Positions 10,392 to 20,699 of a DNA stretch of 53,997 nucleotides are shown here, piece after piece (the stretch's first letter is position 1; every line of letters starts with the position of its first letter). The position numbers and the translations under genes are program-made. The DNA comes from Bimuria novae-zelandiae CBS 107.79. Taxonomy: Eukaryota > Ascomycota > Dothideomycetes > Pleosporales > Didymosphaeriaceae. The notes below the pieces were generated by a model, which made no database searches, was not told the origin of the DNA, and saw only the letters and a list, made by a program, of their open reading frames with translations. Where the stretch lies: the NCBI GenBank assembly GCA_010015655.1, contig ML976789.1, positions 7,354 through 61,350 of the forward strand, written 5' to 3'.

Positions 10392-12277
10392 TTAACCCGC
10401 CTTTATGGTATTCTCGCCAACTTCATTAGTGGTACCCCTCTTTCGAGACTCCCTCTCTTGGGACACCTTCTTAACGTTCAACCACTGCATCCCACATGCG
10501 ACAGGGATGGAGAAGCAAACTACCGCTAGCGCGTAGATCAGGATATGTTGAATAGCTTTTGAGTAGGCTAGTCTGATACTATGAACCGTCACAGTCGATT
10601 GGGACAGGCGATCAATTGCCAAAGGACCGGCGCGTACAACTGTCTGTGCGGAAAGCTCAGGTGCATATTGTGGGATGTATTTGCCGAGGCCATTAAGCAG
10701 GAATGCATTCCCGATAGGTATAGCAATGGTCCTAAGTCGTGATCAGCGTACTATCTAGGATGATAATGCCATGGTTACGTACCCTCCAAGCTGAGAGAAG
10801 AAGGTTGCGACACCATTCGCCAGAAACACGTCGCTTTCGCTGCCATGACTGGTCAGTGAACGTATAGGAACTAGTCCGACAATAACACTTACGTCTCCAT
10901 AACAGCTTGGATAGCAATATGCGGAGCATTGATTCCCATTCCTAAGCCGATACCAGTTAGGGCTAAGAAGGTAACCCAGTGAGCTGTAGGCGTGGTAATA
11001 TCGATGCGCGTCAACAACCCAGTTCCGATCGTGCATATGACCTGCCCCACCAATATCACGGGCATCTTTGAAGTTGAAAGTCAGCTAGGGTAACAGTATT
11101 TCCCAGGAAAAAACGTACATAATGACCGAAGCGAGTCACCAGACCGCCTGAAACCAGCAGTGCAACAAACTGAGGTACCGCTAACGCGATATAATCCACT
11201 CCACTACGTATCGCCGAAGTGCCCCGAACAGATTGGAAGTAAAACGGTAGGTAGTAAAGCTTCTGTTATAACTCGTTAGTCAAATTGAAAGTTGCACAGT
11301 CGAGTTCGGCGGCGACATGCCAGATAATTGGACATATTATCACAGAATAAGAAGCCGGAGCCAAAAGCAACAGTTCTTTGTCTAAGAAAGCGCACGGGTA
11401 TGAGAGCTTTCTCGCCCAAGTGCCATTGCCACACCCAGAAGGCAACTTTCATTAACCCGAAACCAACAAGGAGGCCAATGACCTCCGAGGAGTTCCAAGG
11501 TTGATTGATTCCACCATCTTGGAGAGCAATGCACAAGCAGCTTACAAAACCCAAAAGTAGTACAATGCCTATGACATCGAAGTCTTTGTGGGTTGATTTC
11601 CAGCCAGCTTCTTTTGTGGAATTGCGTTCGAACGTTTTGAGGCGCATGAAGAAAACAACAAGCACAAGCGCTAGTAGACCCAACGGGAGATTGCTAGAGC
11701 CCATTAGAAGCGAGCATTGGAATAGCACACTGGGTGTGTACGTACATGTAAAAGCACCATCTCCAGCTTACACGATCTGTGAAGACGCCCCCAAGAATAG
11801 GGCCCATGCTGGAGCTGATACCAAAGACACTGATTATTACAGCCATGTGAATAGGTCGCTTCTCTAGCGGTGAGATGAATGTAATGATTCCTAAGGCGCC
11901 CTGCAGAAGGCCAGCTGCACCGATGCCAGCAATTGCTCGCCCAAGGATGAATACTTCGATCTCAGGAGCGGCAGCGCAGAGTGTAGAGCCCACTAGACAT
12001 GATTAGGACCGATATCAACTGGCATAGGCCTTACATACCTTCAAAAAGAATGACAAAGCTAATATATAGCGTCTTTGGGTTATATGTCCTATATACACTG
12101 CCTGAGATGGGTTGGAACGCAGTCAACGTTATGAGATACGCGGAGCCAACCCAGCCCACCTGGTCGAGCGCGTTGAATTGTGTGGTGATTTTCGGGACTG
12201 CAACAGTGATGATCGTCGTGTCAAGTGCCATAAGGAAGGTTCCCAGGGCTAGAGACAATAGGGTGGCCGCCAAAGGG
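10392..12277 (-). pseudogene. MFS transporter (DHA14-like), codons 39 to stop; gene split by transposon
   Basis: The main part of a 14-helix major facilitator, a proton-driven exporter of drugs or metabolites in the plasma membrane. Minus-strand exons are 12272-12039 (continuing exon 1), 11992-11746, 11693-11321, 11262-11119, 11065-10893, 10839-10783 and 10731-10392. Introns are 46-58 bp. All are GT-AG except 11320-11263, which reads GC-AG with a CTAAC branch-like motif. Joined to 49502-49388 the exons total 1683 nt, divisible by three, with no internal stop: 560 aa, a normal size. Visible motifs are helix 1 (LMALDTTIITVAVP), motif C with GPILGG, the WRWCFYINLP junction that spans the second intron, and YYLPFYFQ. 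The C-terminus is Lys/Arg/Glu-rich. The first 38 codons are 37 kb away, so the gene is dead as it stands. Its place beside a diterpene cyclase suggests terpenoid export, an inference. Confidence 0.9.
12273..12277. repeat. Target-site duplication AAGGG, left copy (Copia-B)
   Basis: AAGGG directly precedes the TGTTGAAG start of the Copia-B 5' LTR and recurs at 49388-49392 directly after the 3' LTR. Counting one copy restores the MFS frame through Gly-Phe-Pro-Leu. Confidence 0.92.
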
Positions 12278-12336
12278 TGTTGAAGCAGGTGCTTCCCGGC
12301 ATACGGAAGGAGCACGCTATTGTCGTTTCCGAAATA
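12278..12336 (+). repeat. Copia-B 5' LTR, piece 1
   Basis: The first 41 bases, starting TGTTGAAGCAGGTGCTTCCC, match the start of the 3' LTR at 49281 with one mismatch. The next 18 bases are absent from the 3' LTR. It stops at the TA (12335-12336) used by TIR-X. Confidence 0.9.
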
Positions 12337-12489
12337 CCGTCCCGCCCCACTTTGGCGGATTTTTCTGTCAGCACTTAGTAATCGGTTCCTCACCAACACT
12401 TTCGTACACCTGTTTTGTGAGCGATAAAATGATTACACGGAATATTTACCCTAGGTAAACAATACCGCAGGATCTAGGGAGACCTACCA

Positions 12490-13490
12490 GGCACTGCCTA
12501 TAGTAATTACTTATTTAGGCTATTATAGATCGCGTTAACGATAGGAAAAATAATAAAGCTATTTATAGAGAGCTTAGCGTCGACCTAAAAATAGTACGCA
12601 AATATAGGCTTAACCTAAAGATCTTTAGTAAGCTAATTAGGCTAAGATACGTACGTTATGGCAGGCCACTTTTGCTTAAGTAATGCTATAGAGACACGCT
12701 GCTTAAGATACTACGTAGTAAGCTAATATCTTATATAGATAAGATGCAGGACTTCTTATATAATAAGTACGACGTTAAGGTATCTTTTATAACTCTAGAT
12801 AGAGAGCTTAAAGCTATGCGATAGAGTAGGAAGACAGCCTTAAAGATAGCTAGGGAGCGTTATAAGGGTCTTTATTAAGCCTTTTAAGCGCGTTGCTAGT
12901 AAATTTATTAATCTAATTAAATTATCTACCTTAATAAGAGCGCTTGCAACGAGCGTATAGGGGATTAAAAGTATAGTTAGAGTAAAGTTAATATAGCCTG
13001 CCACGTTAGCTACTTAGCTAAGCGCTTAGAGAGGTAGAGCTTACTACTAACTATAGACGTTAATAGATACCTTGCTTATATAATTTTTTAAGGAGCGATT
13101 ACTGCGGAGCTAATAAAAGACTTTATTGCTAATTAAGTACTCCTATACTGTAGTCCTTGGCCAGGAAAACGCTTAGTAATAGTCCTTAATAACGCGTTTA
13201 TCTATCGATTAGTAAGGCTAGCTAATATATGCGTAAAGGCAGGCGTAATTATAGAGTTTCTGCCTCCTTACTTACCTAATATAAATCTAATTAAGCAGAC
13301 CTTTAAGGCGTTAAAGACCTAGATCTAGTAGCATTACTAGGGCGATAAGGCGTACGATAAATTTAAGTATTTTCTAAAAGAAGCTATATTAAGTGTATGC
13401 TATAAAAGCTCTATAGGTAACTTCTTTAGGTACTATAGGTAGGCGCTATAGAGGTATTATACTATAGTTAATAGTATATATTTAGTATTC
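12490..13490 (+). pseudogene. Tc1/mariner-type DDE transposase relic
   Basis: The plus strand encodes a broken DDE transposase of the fungal Tc1/mariner type. An N-terminal helix-turn-helix-like part can be guessed near 12540-12660. The catalytic core is clear in several blocks. IDVNRYLAYIIF is near 13055-13090. YCSPWPGKR, then VIVLNNAFIYR with the second Asp reading Asn, lies near 13150-13205. FLPPYLPNINLIKQTFKALK lies near 13257-13315, where Asn and Lys replace Asp and Glu by G-to-A changes. A C-terminal Tyr-rich end lies near 13395-13440. At least ten stops occur. It would have cut and pasted DNA at TA sites. No terminal repeats of its own were found. Confidence 0.75.
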
Positions 13491-13766
13491 GCCGGAGTGG
13501 TTTTATACTATCGTTAGTAGTACATAGTTAGATATATTCTGTTAGAGTTAGTTTTAGAGATTAGAAATCTAGCACCTGCTATAATATAAATATAGTAATC
13601 TTATAGTAGTGTAAGGGTAATCTAAGGCTGCTAAATTAATTACCGTTATCTATTTTAGTGTAGCTGGCGTAGTGGTAGAGTTACAGAGGGTGAGGCGTAC
13701 GGTGAGCAGACAAGGCGAGAAAGTTGGTGTTTAATTATACGAACAAGGTAATTATATTAGGCGATA
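13491..13766. other. TIR-X sequence between mariner relic and Pogo-1
   Basis: No gene is seen. The last two bases (13765-13766, TA) are the left target duplication of Pogo-1. Confidence 0.5.
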
Positions 13767-15867
13767 ACGTGTCCGTGCGCGTAACGATCGGATTCGCGTA
13801 ATAATTACCAAACACCAGAACAGCTCTATTAGTAATAAGGTAATAGAGCCACCCACAGTTAGTATTATTATAAGATTTTCTAGTTGATTACTATATAGAT
13901 CCTTGCGATTAATTTTCACTATTTATATCTATTAGGAAGCTTGACGTCGCGGCCGCTGCGTGTAGATTTGGTTAGGGCAGCAGATGCGCCCTCTGAGGCC
14001 TCCACAATATCTATAGCATCAACACCACGTTTCTAACGCTTTCTACTCTGTAGAGATAACTGAGAGGCCTTTCTCTTACCCTTTTGGGATAGTTGCAGAG
14101 CTTTTTCAGCGTTGTGGGCAGACTTCTGGGCAGCGCGCTAAGCAGCCTTTTCAACCCTCTCCTTCTCCTTTGCCTTCTTAGCTACCTCTCGCGCAGCACG
14201 CTTTTCCTGCTGTATTTTCTCCTTATATAGCTTAGCTACCTTCTTTAGCTCTACTATCTTTACTTTTTAAAGCTACTATTGCTTATCCTCTTGCTCCTTA
14301 ATTAATTAATAAATATGTGCCTCCCTTACTTTCCTTAGTAACTATAAAATAGCCCCACTATAATACTCTTAGCGCTGTTAAAGGTTAAGAGCTTTGCCCT
14401 TCTTTTTACGCTTCTTCTTAATAGATAGCGCCTGCCTAAGCCCATTATTATCATGCTTAAGCAGCTCATTTTGGATAGATAGATGGTAGAGCAATTAATA
14501 AAGCTTCTTTGTATCTTAACTACCCTGTTCCTTCACTGCTAATCGTAAAAGCCTATCTACCTTTCTCTAATCATGATCGCTAAGCCCTAATAAAGAGCTA
14601 TCGCCTAATTCTTAATCCTGCGTGAACCTATTAAGGATAGGATTAGGATTAGGTGGTAATATGCCTGTGGCTCTAAAAGAGCTAAGGATAGTTAATTTCT
14701 TAAAGGAGGCCTTCCACGCATTCTAGAATAGGGGGAAGAAGTCGTCTTTAGTAATAAAAGCTAGGCCCTGGCTTCTATAAAGGTATCGTAATAGCTCTAC
14801 TAAGTACGCTGTTAATAGAGGCTTAAATATCGTAATATTAAGTGGCTAAAGCGTATAAGTTAAGTAAGGAGGTAGGACAGCAAGCAGGATCCTATACTTA
14901 TTATAATAGTTAATAAAGTCTATAGTAATATAAGATCCGTGGCCATCTATAATTAAAAGTTAATAAAATCGTCAAGTCTTCTCTTTTATACAGCGATTAA
15001 ACACCTACTTAAGCCAGGTAAGCCCAATATCGTTGTTCGTCCAGCCAGAGGATAATAAGGTGATAAAGACTTTGTGTTTTCCTGCCTTAATATCCTCTAC
15101 CCAGCTTAATTGGATGCCCTTGTTGGCGGCCTTATAGATAAGGCTTGGCGGTAGAGCTAATCTATTAGCGCAGATACATGCCAGGAGCGTGATCCATGCG
15201 CGATTGCCATCTTAGAGTGATGCCCTAACCTCCTTCTTCTCCCACATTCGTCTGCTAAATATCCTCTTTAATCTACCAACGATACCGATCAGGCAGCCTT
15301 TCTCATCCATATTATAGATATAACGAGAATCTATATAATATTAATCCATCTTGCTGTGTAGAAATTAGAAATAGAAGCGATATTTATCCTCTAAATTAGC
15401 TTTGTGGCGATTGCTGTCCATGCCGACCGTCCATTATAAGATAAGATAAATACTATGTTGGTTAATAAAGCGCGTAACCCAGCTCTCGCTAACTGGCTCC
15501 TTTGCTATTGTAGAGGCGAAGTTCTATATTATCTCTCTAGTGGGAGGTATATGTCTCTCTGTGAGTCTTTTAATATATTGTATAAGCTCCTCCTCTTGCT
15601 GGACGTTAAGCTTTTGTTGATTAATTCTCTTAGTTGTTCGCGACGATTGAACCCCTCTATAATTTCGCGATAAGGTATTGCGATTAACACCATACCTACG
15701 CGCTATTTTAGCATAAGTAAAGCGTTCTCCTGGATTTAGCGATTCGATTTTATTAATCGCAGCTTAAATTGGATCCATGTTAATAGAATTATGACGCGCT
15801 AAAGATTAAGGTAGTTTGGTGTTTGGCAATCGTTACGCGAATCCGATTGTTACGCGCACGGACACGG
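13767..15867 (-). mobile_element. Pogo-1: Fot1/pogo-like DNA transposon (2101 bp)
   Basis: Its ends are inverted repeats of about 50 bp. The left begins ACGTGTCCGTGCGCGTAACG and the right ends GCGCACGGACACGG. TA lies at 13765-13766 and 15868-15869. One transposase relic fills it on the minus strand. Length and layout match Pogo-2, -3 and -4 (2098-2120 bp after removing insertions). Confidence 0.88.
13920..15778 (-). pseudogene. Pogo-1 transposase, degraded
   Basis: A Fot1/pogo-family transposase: N-terminal CENP-B/Tc5-like helix-turn-helix followed by a DDE core. From the ATG at 15778 the frame shows INEIESLNPGERFTYAKIA (first helix-turn-helix), then LTERHIPPTREIIQNFAS (about 15470-15530). 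The first catalytic Asp is in NMDEKG (about 15297-15312). The second is in LIIDGHGSYIT (about 14925-14960). The third region reads PLNI near 14835, where the usual Asp is Asn after a G-to-A change. The C-terminal third is rich in Lys, Ala and Glu (about 14050-14250) and probably coiled coil. Multiple TAG/TAA codons and the lost third Asp make it inactive. Confidence 0.85.
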
Positions 15868-17777
15868 TATCTATAGGATATAGCCCGTGCCCTACGCGTC
15901 GAAAATAACACCTCTACGCCCTCTGCTTAATTACCTCTACACGATTACCTCTACACGATCGTCTCTCCGCCCTCTGCCTGAGTAGCTCTCAGCTGCTGTT
16001 TCTGCTTATTATCTTGCCGCTGTAGCTCCCTACATGCCTCTCGATCACTCTCTGAAAGTCCAGGATATTAGAGTTGCTACCGAAATGCCATTTTACGGAG
16101 TCGCAGAAGCAGTGCGATTAGTAGCTTAAAATTATCTCTTTAAATCTTATACGGCATGCCTGTATTAGATCTATCTATTAGCATGTTTAGATTAATCCGC
16201 CTGGCCTTAATAACCCTTCTAAATACTGTCCTAATCTTTAGCACCTTTGCAGCCATTGCCTAATTTATCTACTAGTTAAAGAAGTGCTAAGTCTAATATA
16301 AGAGCTCTATATTATTCTCGTACGTTAGATCTCTCTATGTTAGATCTTTCCACGCTAGCGCTGGCACGCTTAGAGCACTCGCAGAGCTAACAGCAAGCGC
16401 TGTAGGTATAGGTGCCTACTATATAAGTAGCTAACTTTGTGCTAACTAACTAATAAACAGCGCGCTGGTAGCAATCGCGCTTATAAAGCTATTTACTATA
16501 AATATAGACGTAGACGCTAAGCCCTATTACGCCTTTTTCTTTGCCTTCTCTTTCGCCTTTAGGTCCCTCGCTGTACGCAGAGCAAGGCGTATAGTATTAT
16601 CTGGCACGTTAACGCTGCACCTCTCGAGGCTAATATTACGCGCCCATATGGCCACAATATTACTATTTACTAGGAAATAGTTCTTAAATTAATTAGGCTG
16701 GCCAGGCGTACGCTGGACCCAGCAGACGTACGGGTAGTTACTATAGTGAGTATCCTGGCACCTTCACTTATCGCGGATAGCTATTAAAGGTCCTTTAGCG
16801 ATAGTATGGCTAGCAAGGATCTCTGGTAGCTCTTGTAGCTGCCTTTGTGTTATAGTAAGTCGAACCTGGCCCTAGGAGCTAGACGAGCCTCTACTACGTT
16901 ATTAGCCTATAGGACTAATTACCTCTATAGACTTAGTAGTAAGCGTCGCGTTAAAGTTAAGATATATTATGTTAATTAAGAACTCCCTTAGGTGCTACGC
17001 GTATTTTATAATATAGATAAAGCTAGTAGCGTTTCTACGCTTAAGTAATTATTATAGCTTTTACTTTTTTAGGGTCTTTTGCCTGTACGCGCAGCCAGAA
17101 ACGTCCCTAATTATTACTTTTTATAGTAGAGTTATCTTTATAGCTAAGTCTTAAGCAACCTTATCTACCTATATTTAAAGCTAACCGGCGTAGTAGTGCT
17201 CTGGGATAAACTCTGTATTAAATCTTGGCTTATAGAGCTCCTTTTTAGGACCTATAAAGGCCTGTTAGCGGCAAGTAACATACGGCGACTCTACTTTAGA
17301 TACCCTAGTAGCTAATTTTAGCTTATTTTCCTAAGTTTCTCCCTGCGTAGGGTTGCTAATTAGATTAGATATATATCCGCTAGGCGGGTTACTAGGTAGG
17401 TTACTAGGTAGATTACTAAATAATACGATTACTGGTAATAGCTACGTAGATAGAGGCTTAATATCCTAATTAAGGCTAACTAGATTAGATACAGCGTTGC
17501 CTTCCGCCAGAGGAGGAGTCTTCTTAGATACTTTTTTTTATAACTTGGCACCTTTAGTAGCTACTGCAGGCGCCTAGCGCGTACGTTTTAAAGGATTTTA
17601 ACTCTTGTTAAATAGCTAGGTAGCTATACGCTTACGTTAACTACGCGGCGGTATAATATAGGTATTAATACAGGGTAAATGTTTGCTGTAATTATTATTT
17701 TACTAACAAATTAGGTGATAGAAAATATTTTCTAAAAAGCTGGGTCCACTTCGGCTGCCCGAAGTGGGGCGGGACGG
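15868..17777 (-). pseudogene. Unidentified coding relic in right half of TIR-X
   Basis: The minus strand has long stretches readable in one frame between RIP-type stops. One block is IIRDVSGCAYRQKTLKK (about 17050-17110). Another is RQLQELPEILASHTIAKGPL (about 16790-16850). A Cys/His/Tyr-rich block reads CQDTHYSNYPYVCWVQRTPG (about 16700-16765). It is followed by NIVAIWARNISLERCSVN and a basic tail. Spaced Cys/His residues suggest metal binding. I do not recognise the family. It is not an obvious DDE, hAT, MULE or tyrosine recombinase core. Because it fills the half of TIR-X next to the right terminal repeat it may be the element's own gene. Confidence 0.45.
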
Positions 17778-17802
17778 TATTTTAGAGAGCACCAATAGCC
17801 TA
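17778..17802 (+). repeat. Copia-B 5' LTR, piece 2
   Basis: A 25-bp remnant between the right TA of TIR-X and the left TA of Pogo-2. It ends AGCC-TA, which continues in the 3' LTR as AGCCTATATAGGCGG. Confidence 0.8.
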
Positions 17803-17939
17803 CTGTGCCCAACGGGCTCGTGCACCGCGCGGGCTCGTGCACCAACACTAATATACTTACCACCACAAAGATGAGGTTATTGTGAGCGCTATAAAAGCAA
17901 TTATTACAAGATTTTTTATTATAATTACTTCGTAGAGGC

Positions 17940-19524
17940 GTATAAATAAGTTATACTATCTAAGTTTTCGCGAGAGAGTGATTGCGCGACCGCGAGAGCT
18001 GACTTTAGGTAGAGGTGCTAGTGCAGCTTCTGGGGATAACAAATAAGCTATAGCACCACTCTTAGCTCGTTTTGGCTTGCGCTTTACTAGAGGTGCTTTT
18101 AAAGCTTTGCGCTTGCCTCTTTAGGTAATTGTAAAGGCCTGCCTAGTGTTTTGAGCAGCTTTTCTAGCATCCCGGGCAGCCACCTGTTCGGCCTTCATCT
18201 AATCTCGCACCTCCTTAGCTCTCTCTCTCGCCACACGACGCTCCTCCTTCTCTTGCTCCTTAAGGAGCTTAGCAGCAGCTTAAAGCTCCTTTCTATTTAA
18301 CTTTGCTAGTTTCTCTTGCTCCTCTTAGTGTTACTTTTCTGCCTCACGCTCACGTGCTCGCTCGAACTTAGAGGGCGACTAGAAAGTAGCACCACCGTGG
18401 TACTCCTCCTTGCGCTGTAAATTAAGAGGCTTACCAGCGTTCTTACGCTGCTTCTTAGTAGTAAGAGTATCCCTTAGGCCGCTGTTCTTATGGTGTAGTA
18501 GCTCGTTTTAAACCTAAAGTTGGTGTAGCGTTTGGGAGAGCTTCTGCGAGGTCTCCGCCGAGGTATCCTTCACTACAGCACGTATGAGACGCTCTATCTG
18601 CCTCCAGTCCTTAGGCAAAAGGGCTGAGAGCCGTGCCTCACTCTTATTATTATCCTGTTTGTGGAAACGCTTAAGTACGACGTTAGCCTTTATAGGGGCT
18701 ATACTAGTGGCTTCAAACGCCTTAAGGACGAGTTTTATTATAAACGTAGACTTCTAAGCACCCTAGAATAGCGGGAAAAAGTCTCTTTTCTAAATAGCTA
18801 GCAACCCTTACGTTTTAAAGAGGTAATTAGTAAGCTTAGCGGAGTAGTTACTGCTAAGAGGTTTAAAGCAAACTACATTAAGAGGCTATAGTATATAGGT
18901 CAAGTAAGGGGGAAATATAGCTAGCAGTATTTTATAAGCCTTGTAGTATTTAATAAAGTCTATTAAGAGGTGGCTGCCGTGGCTATTAAGTATAAGGAGG
19001 CGCCAAGCTTAGCTAAGGCGTGCTTTTTACTTTATTTCGCAGTTAAAAACCTGCTCTAACTAGGCTAATCTAATATTATTATTCGTCTATCCTATTAGTA
19101 AGGAGCTCACAAACACACTATACTTTCCTACTTTAATTTAAGCTACCTATGAGGCTTAAAGTGTGCAGTTAGCTAACGAGTATATAAGGGCTAGCGACAA
19201 AACACTCCTATCTACTCTAATAGTTGCTATAACTATTACCTACTCTCGAGAGCTATTTTAAAGCGCTATTTAGACCTTCTTTTCCTCCTATTAAAGCTAA
19301 CTAAACACCCGTTTTAAGCGTCCTGTAATACCAATTATAAAGCCCTTTTTATCTATATTGTAGGTATTACAAGGCTCTACCTTATACTAAACAATCTTAT
19401 AATATAGGAGGTTAAAGTATAACTTGTACTTACGTCGTGAGTTAGCCTAGTAGCGTACAACGTCTATGCCAGCGCTCTATTTAGAGATAAGATAGTCGTG
19501 GTTGCGGTTAATAAAACGCGAAAC
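17940..19524 (-). pseudogene. Pogo-2 transposase, C-terminal part
   Basis: The minus-strand relic of the DDE core and C-terminal tail, separated from its N-terminus by Gypsy-B. Readable blocks are NIDKKGFIIGITGRLKRVFS near 19300-19360 (first catalytic Asp) and LLILNSHGSHL near 18970-19000, where the catalytic Asp reads Asn by G-to-A. PPYLTYILQPLNVV lies near 18870-18910. A long Lys/Arg/Glu/Ala-rich region (about 18150-18400) looks like the coiled coil of the other copies. The insertion lies at GAAAC (19520-19524). Several stops add to the damage. Confidence 0.8.
19520..19524. repeat. Target-site duplication GAAAC, left copy (Gypsy-B)
   Basis: GAAAC at 19520-19524 and at 31825-31829 borders the two LTRs of Gypsy-B. 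Confidence 0.88.
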
Positions 19525-19972
19525 TATTAAGTCCTTCCGGGTAGCTAGTCCGTAAGTAGTTAGGGTTAGTTCTCGGGCAGGAGTACTTATTAGGCAAGGA
19601 AGGGGTATTAACTGCTTAAGCTAGTTAATAGGGTTATTAGTATCGAGAGGGCGTAAGAGTTACACTTAAATCGATAAGAGCCTAAGTCAAATCCAAACGA
19701 TAGATTAATAAACAGGTTAAACACAAATATCTAAGAGAGATATTTAAGCTTTCTATATACTACGTGAATCCTGCCATCCCTTACCTTCCTGCCATCTAGG
19801 ATGGCTTCACCATCCGGGACGGTCTCGCCATCCGGGATAGTTACACCATTCGGGATGGTTTTGCTTAGCGGAATGGCATGTCACGTGACCCTGGCTAAAT
19901 AGCCCCGCTAAGTGTTACCCTTGCTAAGGACCCGTTGGCCCTCCGCGTCTCGTACATGTTCAGATCCTAACA
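19525..19972 (-). repeat. Gypsy-B 3' LTR (448 bp)
   Basis: Aligns over its full length with 31377-31824. It starts TATTAAGTCC (TGTTAAGTCC in the partner, a G-to-A change) and ends GATCCTAACA. It holds a minisatellite of about 20-bp units built on CCATCCGGGATGG (about 19788-19865) and the palindrome TCACGTGA near 19880. Confidence 0.92.
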
Positions 19973-19990
19973 TCACCTCCCCTCTTTCAG
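19973..19990 (-). promoter_or_regulatory. Gypsy-B polypurine tract
   Basis: Read on the minus strand, a purine run (GAAAGAGGGGAGGTGA) ends exactly at the LTR edge. This fixes the element orientation as minus. The same tract is at 36771-36788 in Gypsy-C. Confidence 0.8.
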
Positions 19991-20046
19991 GTAGCGTCCT
20001 CGGTATCCTCGTTCCGCGCCCCCTGGCTGCAGATACGGTCGTCGCA

Positions 20047-20054
20047 TATAAATA
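20047..20054 (+). promoter_or_regulatory. TATA-like box upstream of antisense frame in Gypsy-B
   Basis: TATAAATA lies 49 bases before the ATG at 20103, on the strand opposite to pol. The box and its surroundings are conserved in Gypsy-C (36845-36852). Confidence 0.5.
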
Positions 20055-20102
20055 TTCGCGTGAGTCGCTGTTTCGCGTTCTGGCCTTAATGCCTTCCTGA
20101 CC

Positions 20103-20699
20103 ATGCCTAAGGATCCTAAGCCCCGCAAAGCGCGCGCGCCTCGCAAAAAGACTTCGACCCAAGAGCGACACGATCGTGCCATTCGTATTCGCGAGTCGTC
20201 AAAGGAGATAGTGTTCCGTTGTGAAAGGTGTACAAAGAAGAATTTGCGATGTTTCGTGGATACCGCATCCGGTCGTTGCGCTAGCTATATTGCTACGCAT
20301 GCTAAGTGTGAATTATATGTTCCCGAGGAAGAGTGGGAGAGGGTGGAGCAAGAGAAGCGTGAGAAGCGTTTAGAATTAGCTCGTGCTAAGGAAGAAGTTG
20401 CGCGGCGTAAACGCGAATTATTAGAGATTAAGAGTTGCGAACAAGAATTTACTCGTCGTAATCTAGCGATAGCAAAGGCTCATCAGAGTTAAGAGGCAGA
20501 TAGCTTAAGTGCGGCTGTTTAGTTCCAAAACATCGGTTTCATCGCTGATCCGGGCTGGTCACAGGCCAACAATCCCCCTCTTAATCCATCCATGGATCTT
20601 CTTTTTACTAAGTTCCTGTCTGGTCCTCCTCTAATCGTCTCTAGTTCCTTCTCGTGGTCTAGCCATGGTATTGCGCCAATATCTAGCGATAGTTATTAA
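20103..20699 (+). pseudogene. Antisense accessory frame of Gypsy-B: Zn2Cys6-like plus coiled coil
   Basis: Encoded opposite to pol, between the chromodomain and the 3' LTR. From the ATG at 20103 it stays open for 129 codons to a TAA at 20490-20492. Homology with the Gypsy-C copy continues in frame to a shared TAA at 20697-20699, 198 codons in all. Residues 1-20 are basic. Residues about 40-67 show C-X2-C-X6-C-X8-C-X2-[C/Y]-X6-C, the spacing of a fungal Zn(II)2Cys6 cluster. The fifth Cys is Tyr here but Cys in Gypsy-C. Residues about 73-125 are charged Glu/Lys/Arg heptad-like sequence, probably coiled coil. The tail is rich in Ser, Pro, Leu and Asp. In-frame TAA (20490) and TAG (about 20519) are RIP-type changes. 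A DNA-binding or regulatory role is inference. A genomic RIP relic with an unused frame is the alternative. Confidence 0.7.

Larger units (their letters stand above)
12337..17777. mobile_element. TIR-X: TA-flanked DNA element with CCGTCCCGCCCC termini
   Basis: The left end CCGTCCCGCCCCACTT (12337) and the right end AAGTGGGGCGGGACGG (to 17777) are a perfect 16-bp inverted repeat, each bordered by TA (12335-12336, 17778-17779). Inside lie a plus-strand mariner-type DDE relic (about 12490-13490), Pogo-1 (13767-15867) and a minus-strand coding relic of unknown family (about 15900-17700). Without Pogo-1 and its TA the element is about 3.3 kb. I cannot tell whether the mariner-type transposase is its own or a further insertion. 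Confidence 0.75.

Noticed and set aside
11505..12283. Plus-strand frames over the MFS gene (11505-11867, 11999-12283)
   Set aside because: Shadows of MFS exons on the other strand.
12278..12318. A 41-bp LTR fragment taken as an independent truncated solo LTR in the MFS gene
   Set aside because: The AAGGG duplication at 12273 and 49388, the in-frame MFS N-terminus at 49388-49502 and the TA-flanked pieces at 17778 and 44177 show it is the start of the full Copia-B 5' LTR.
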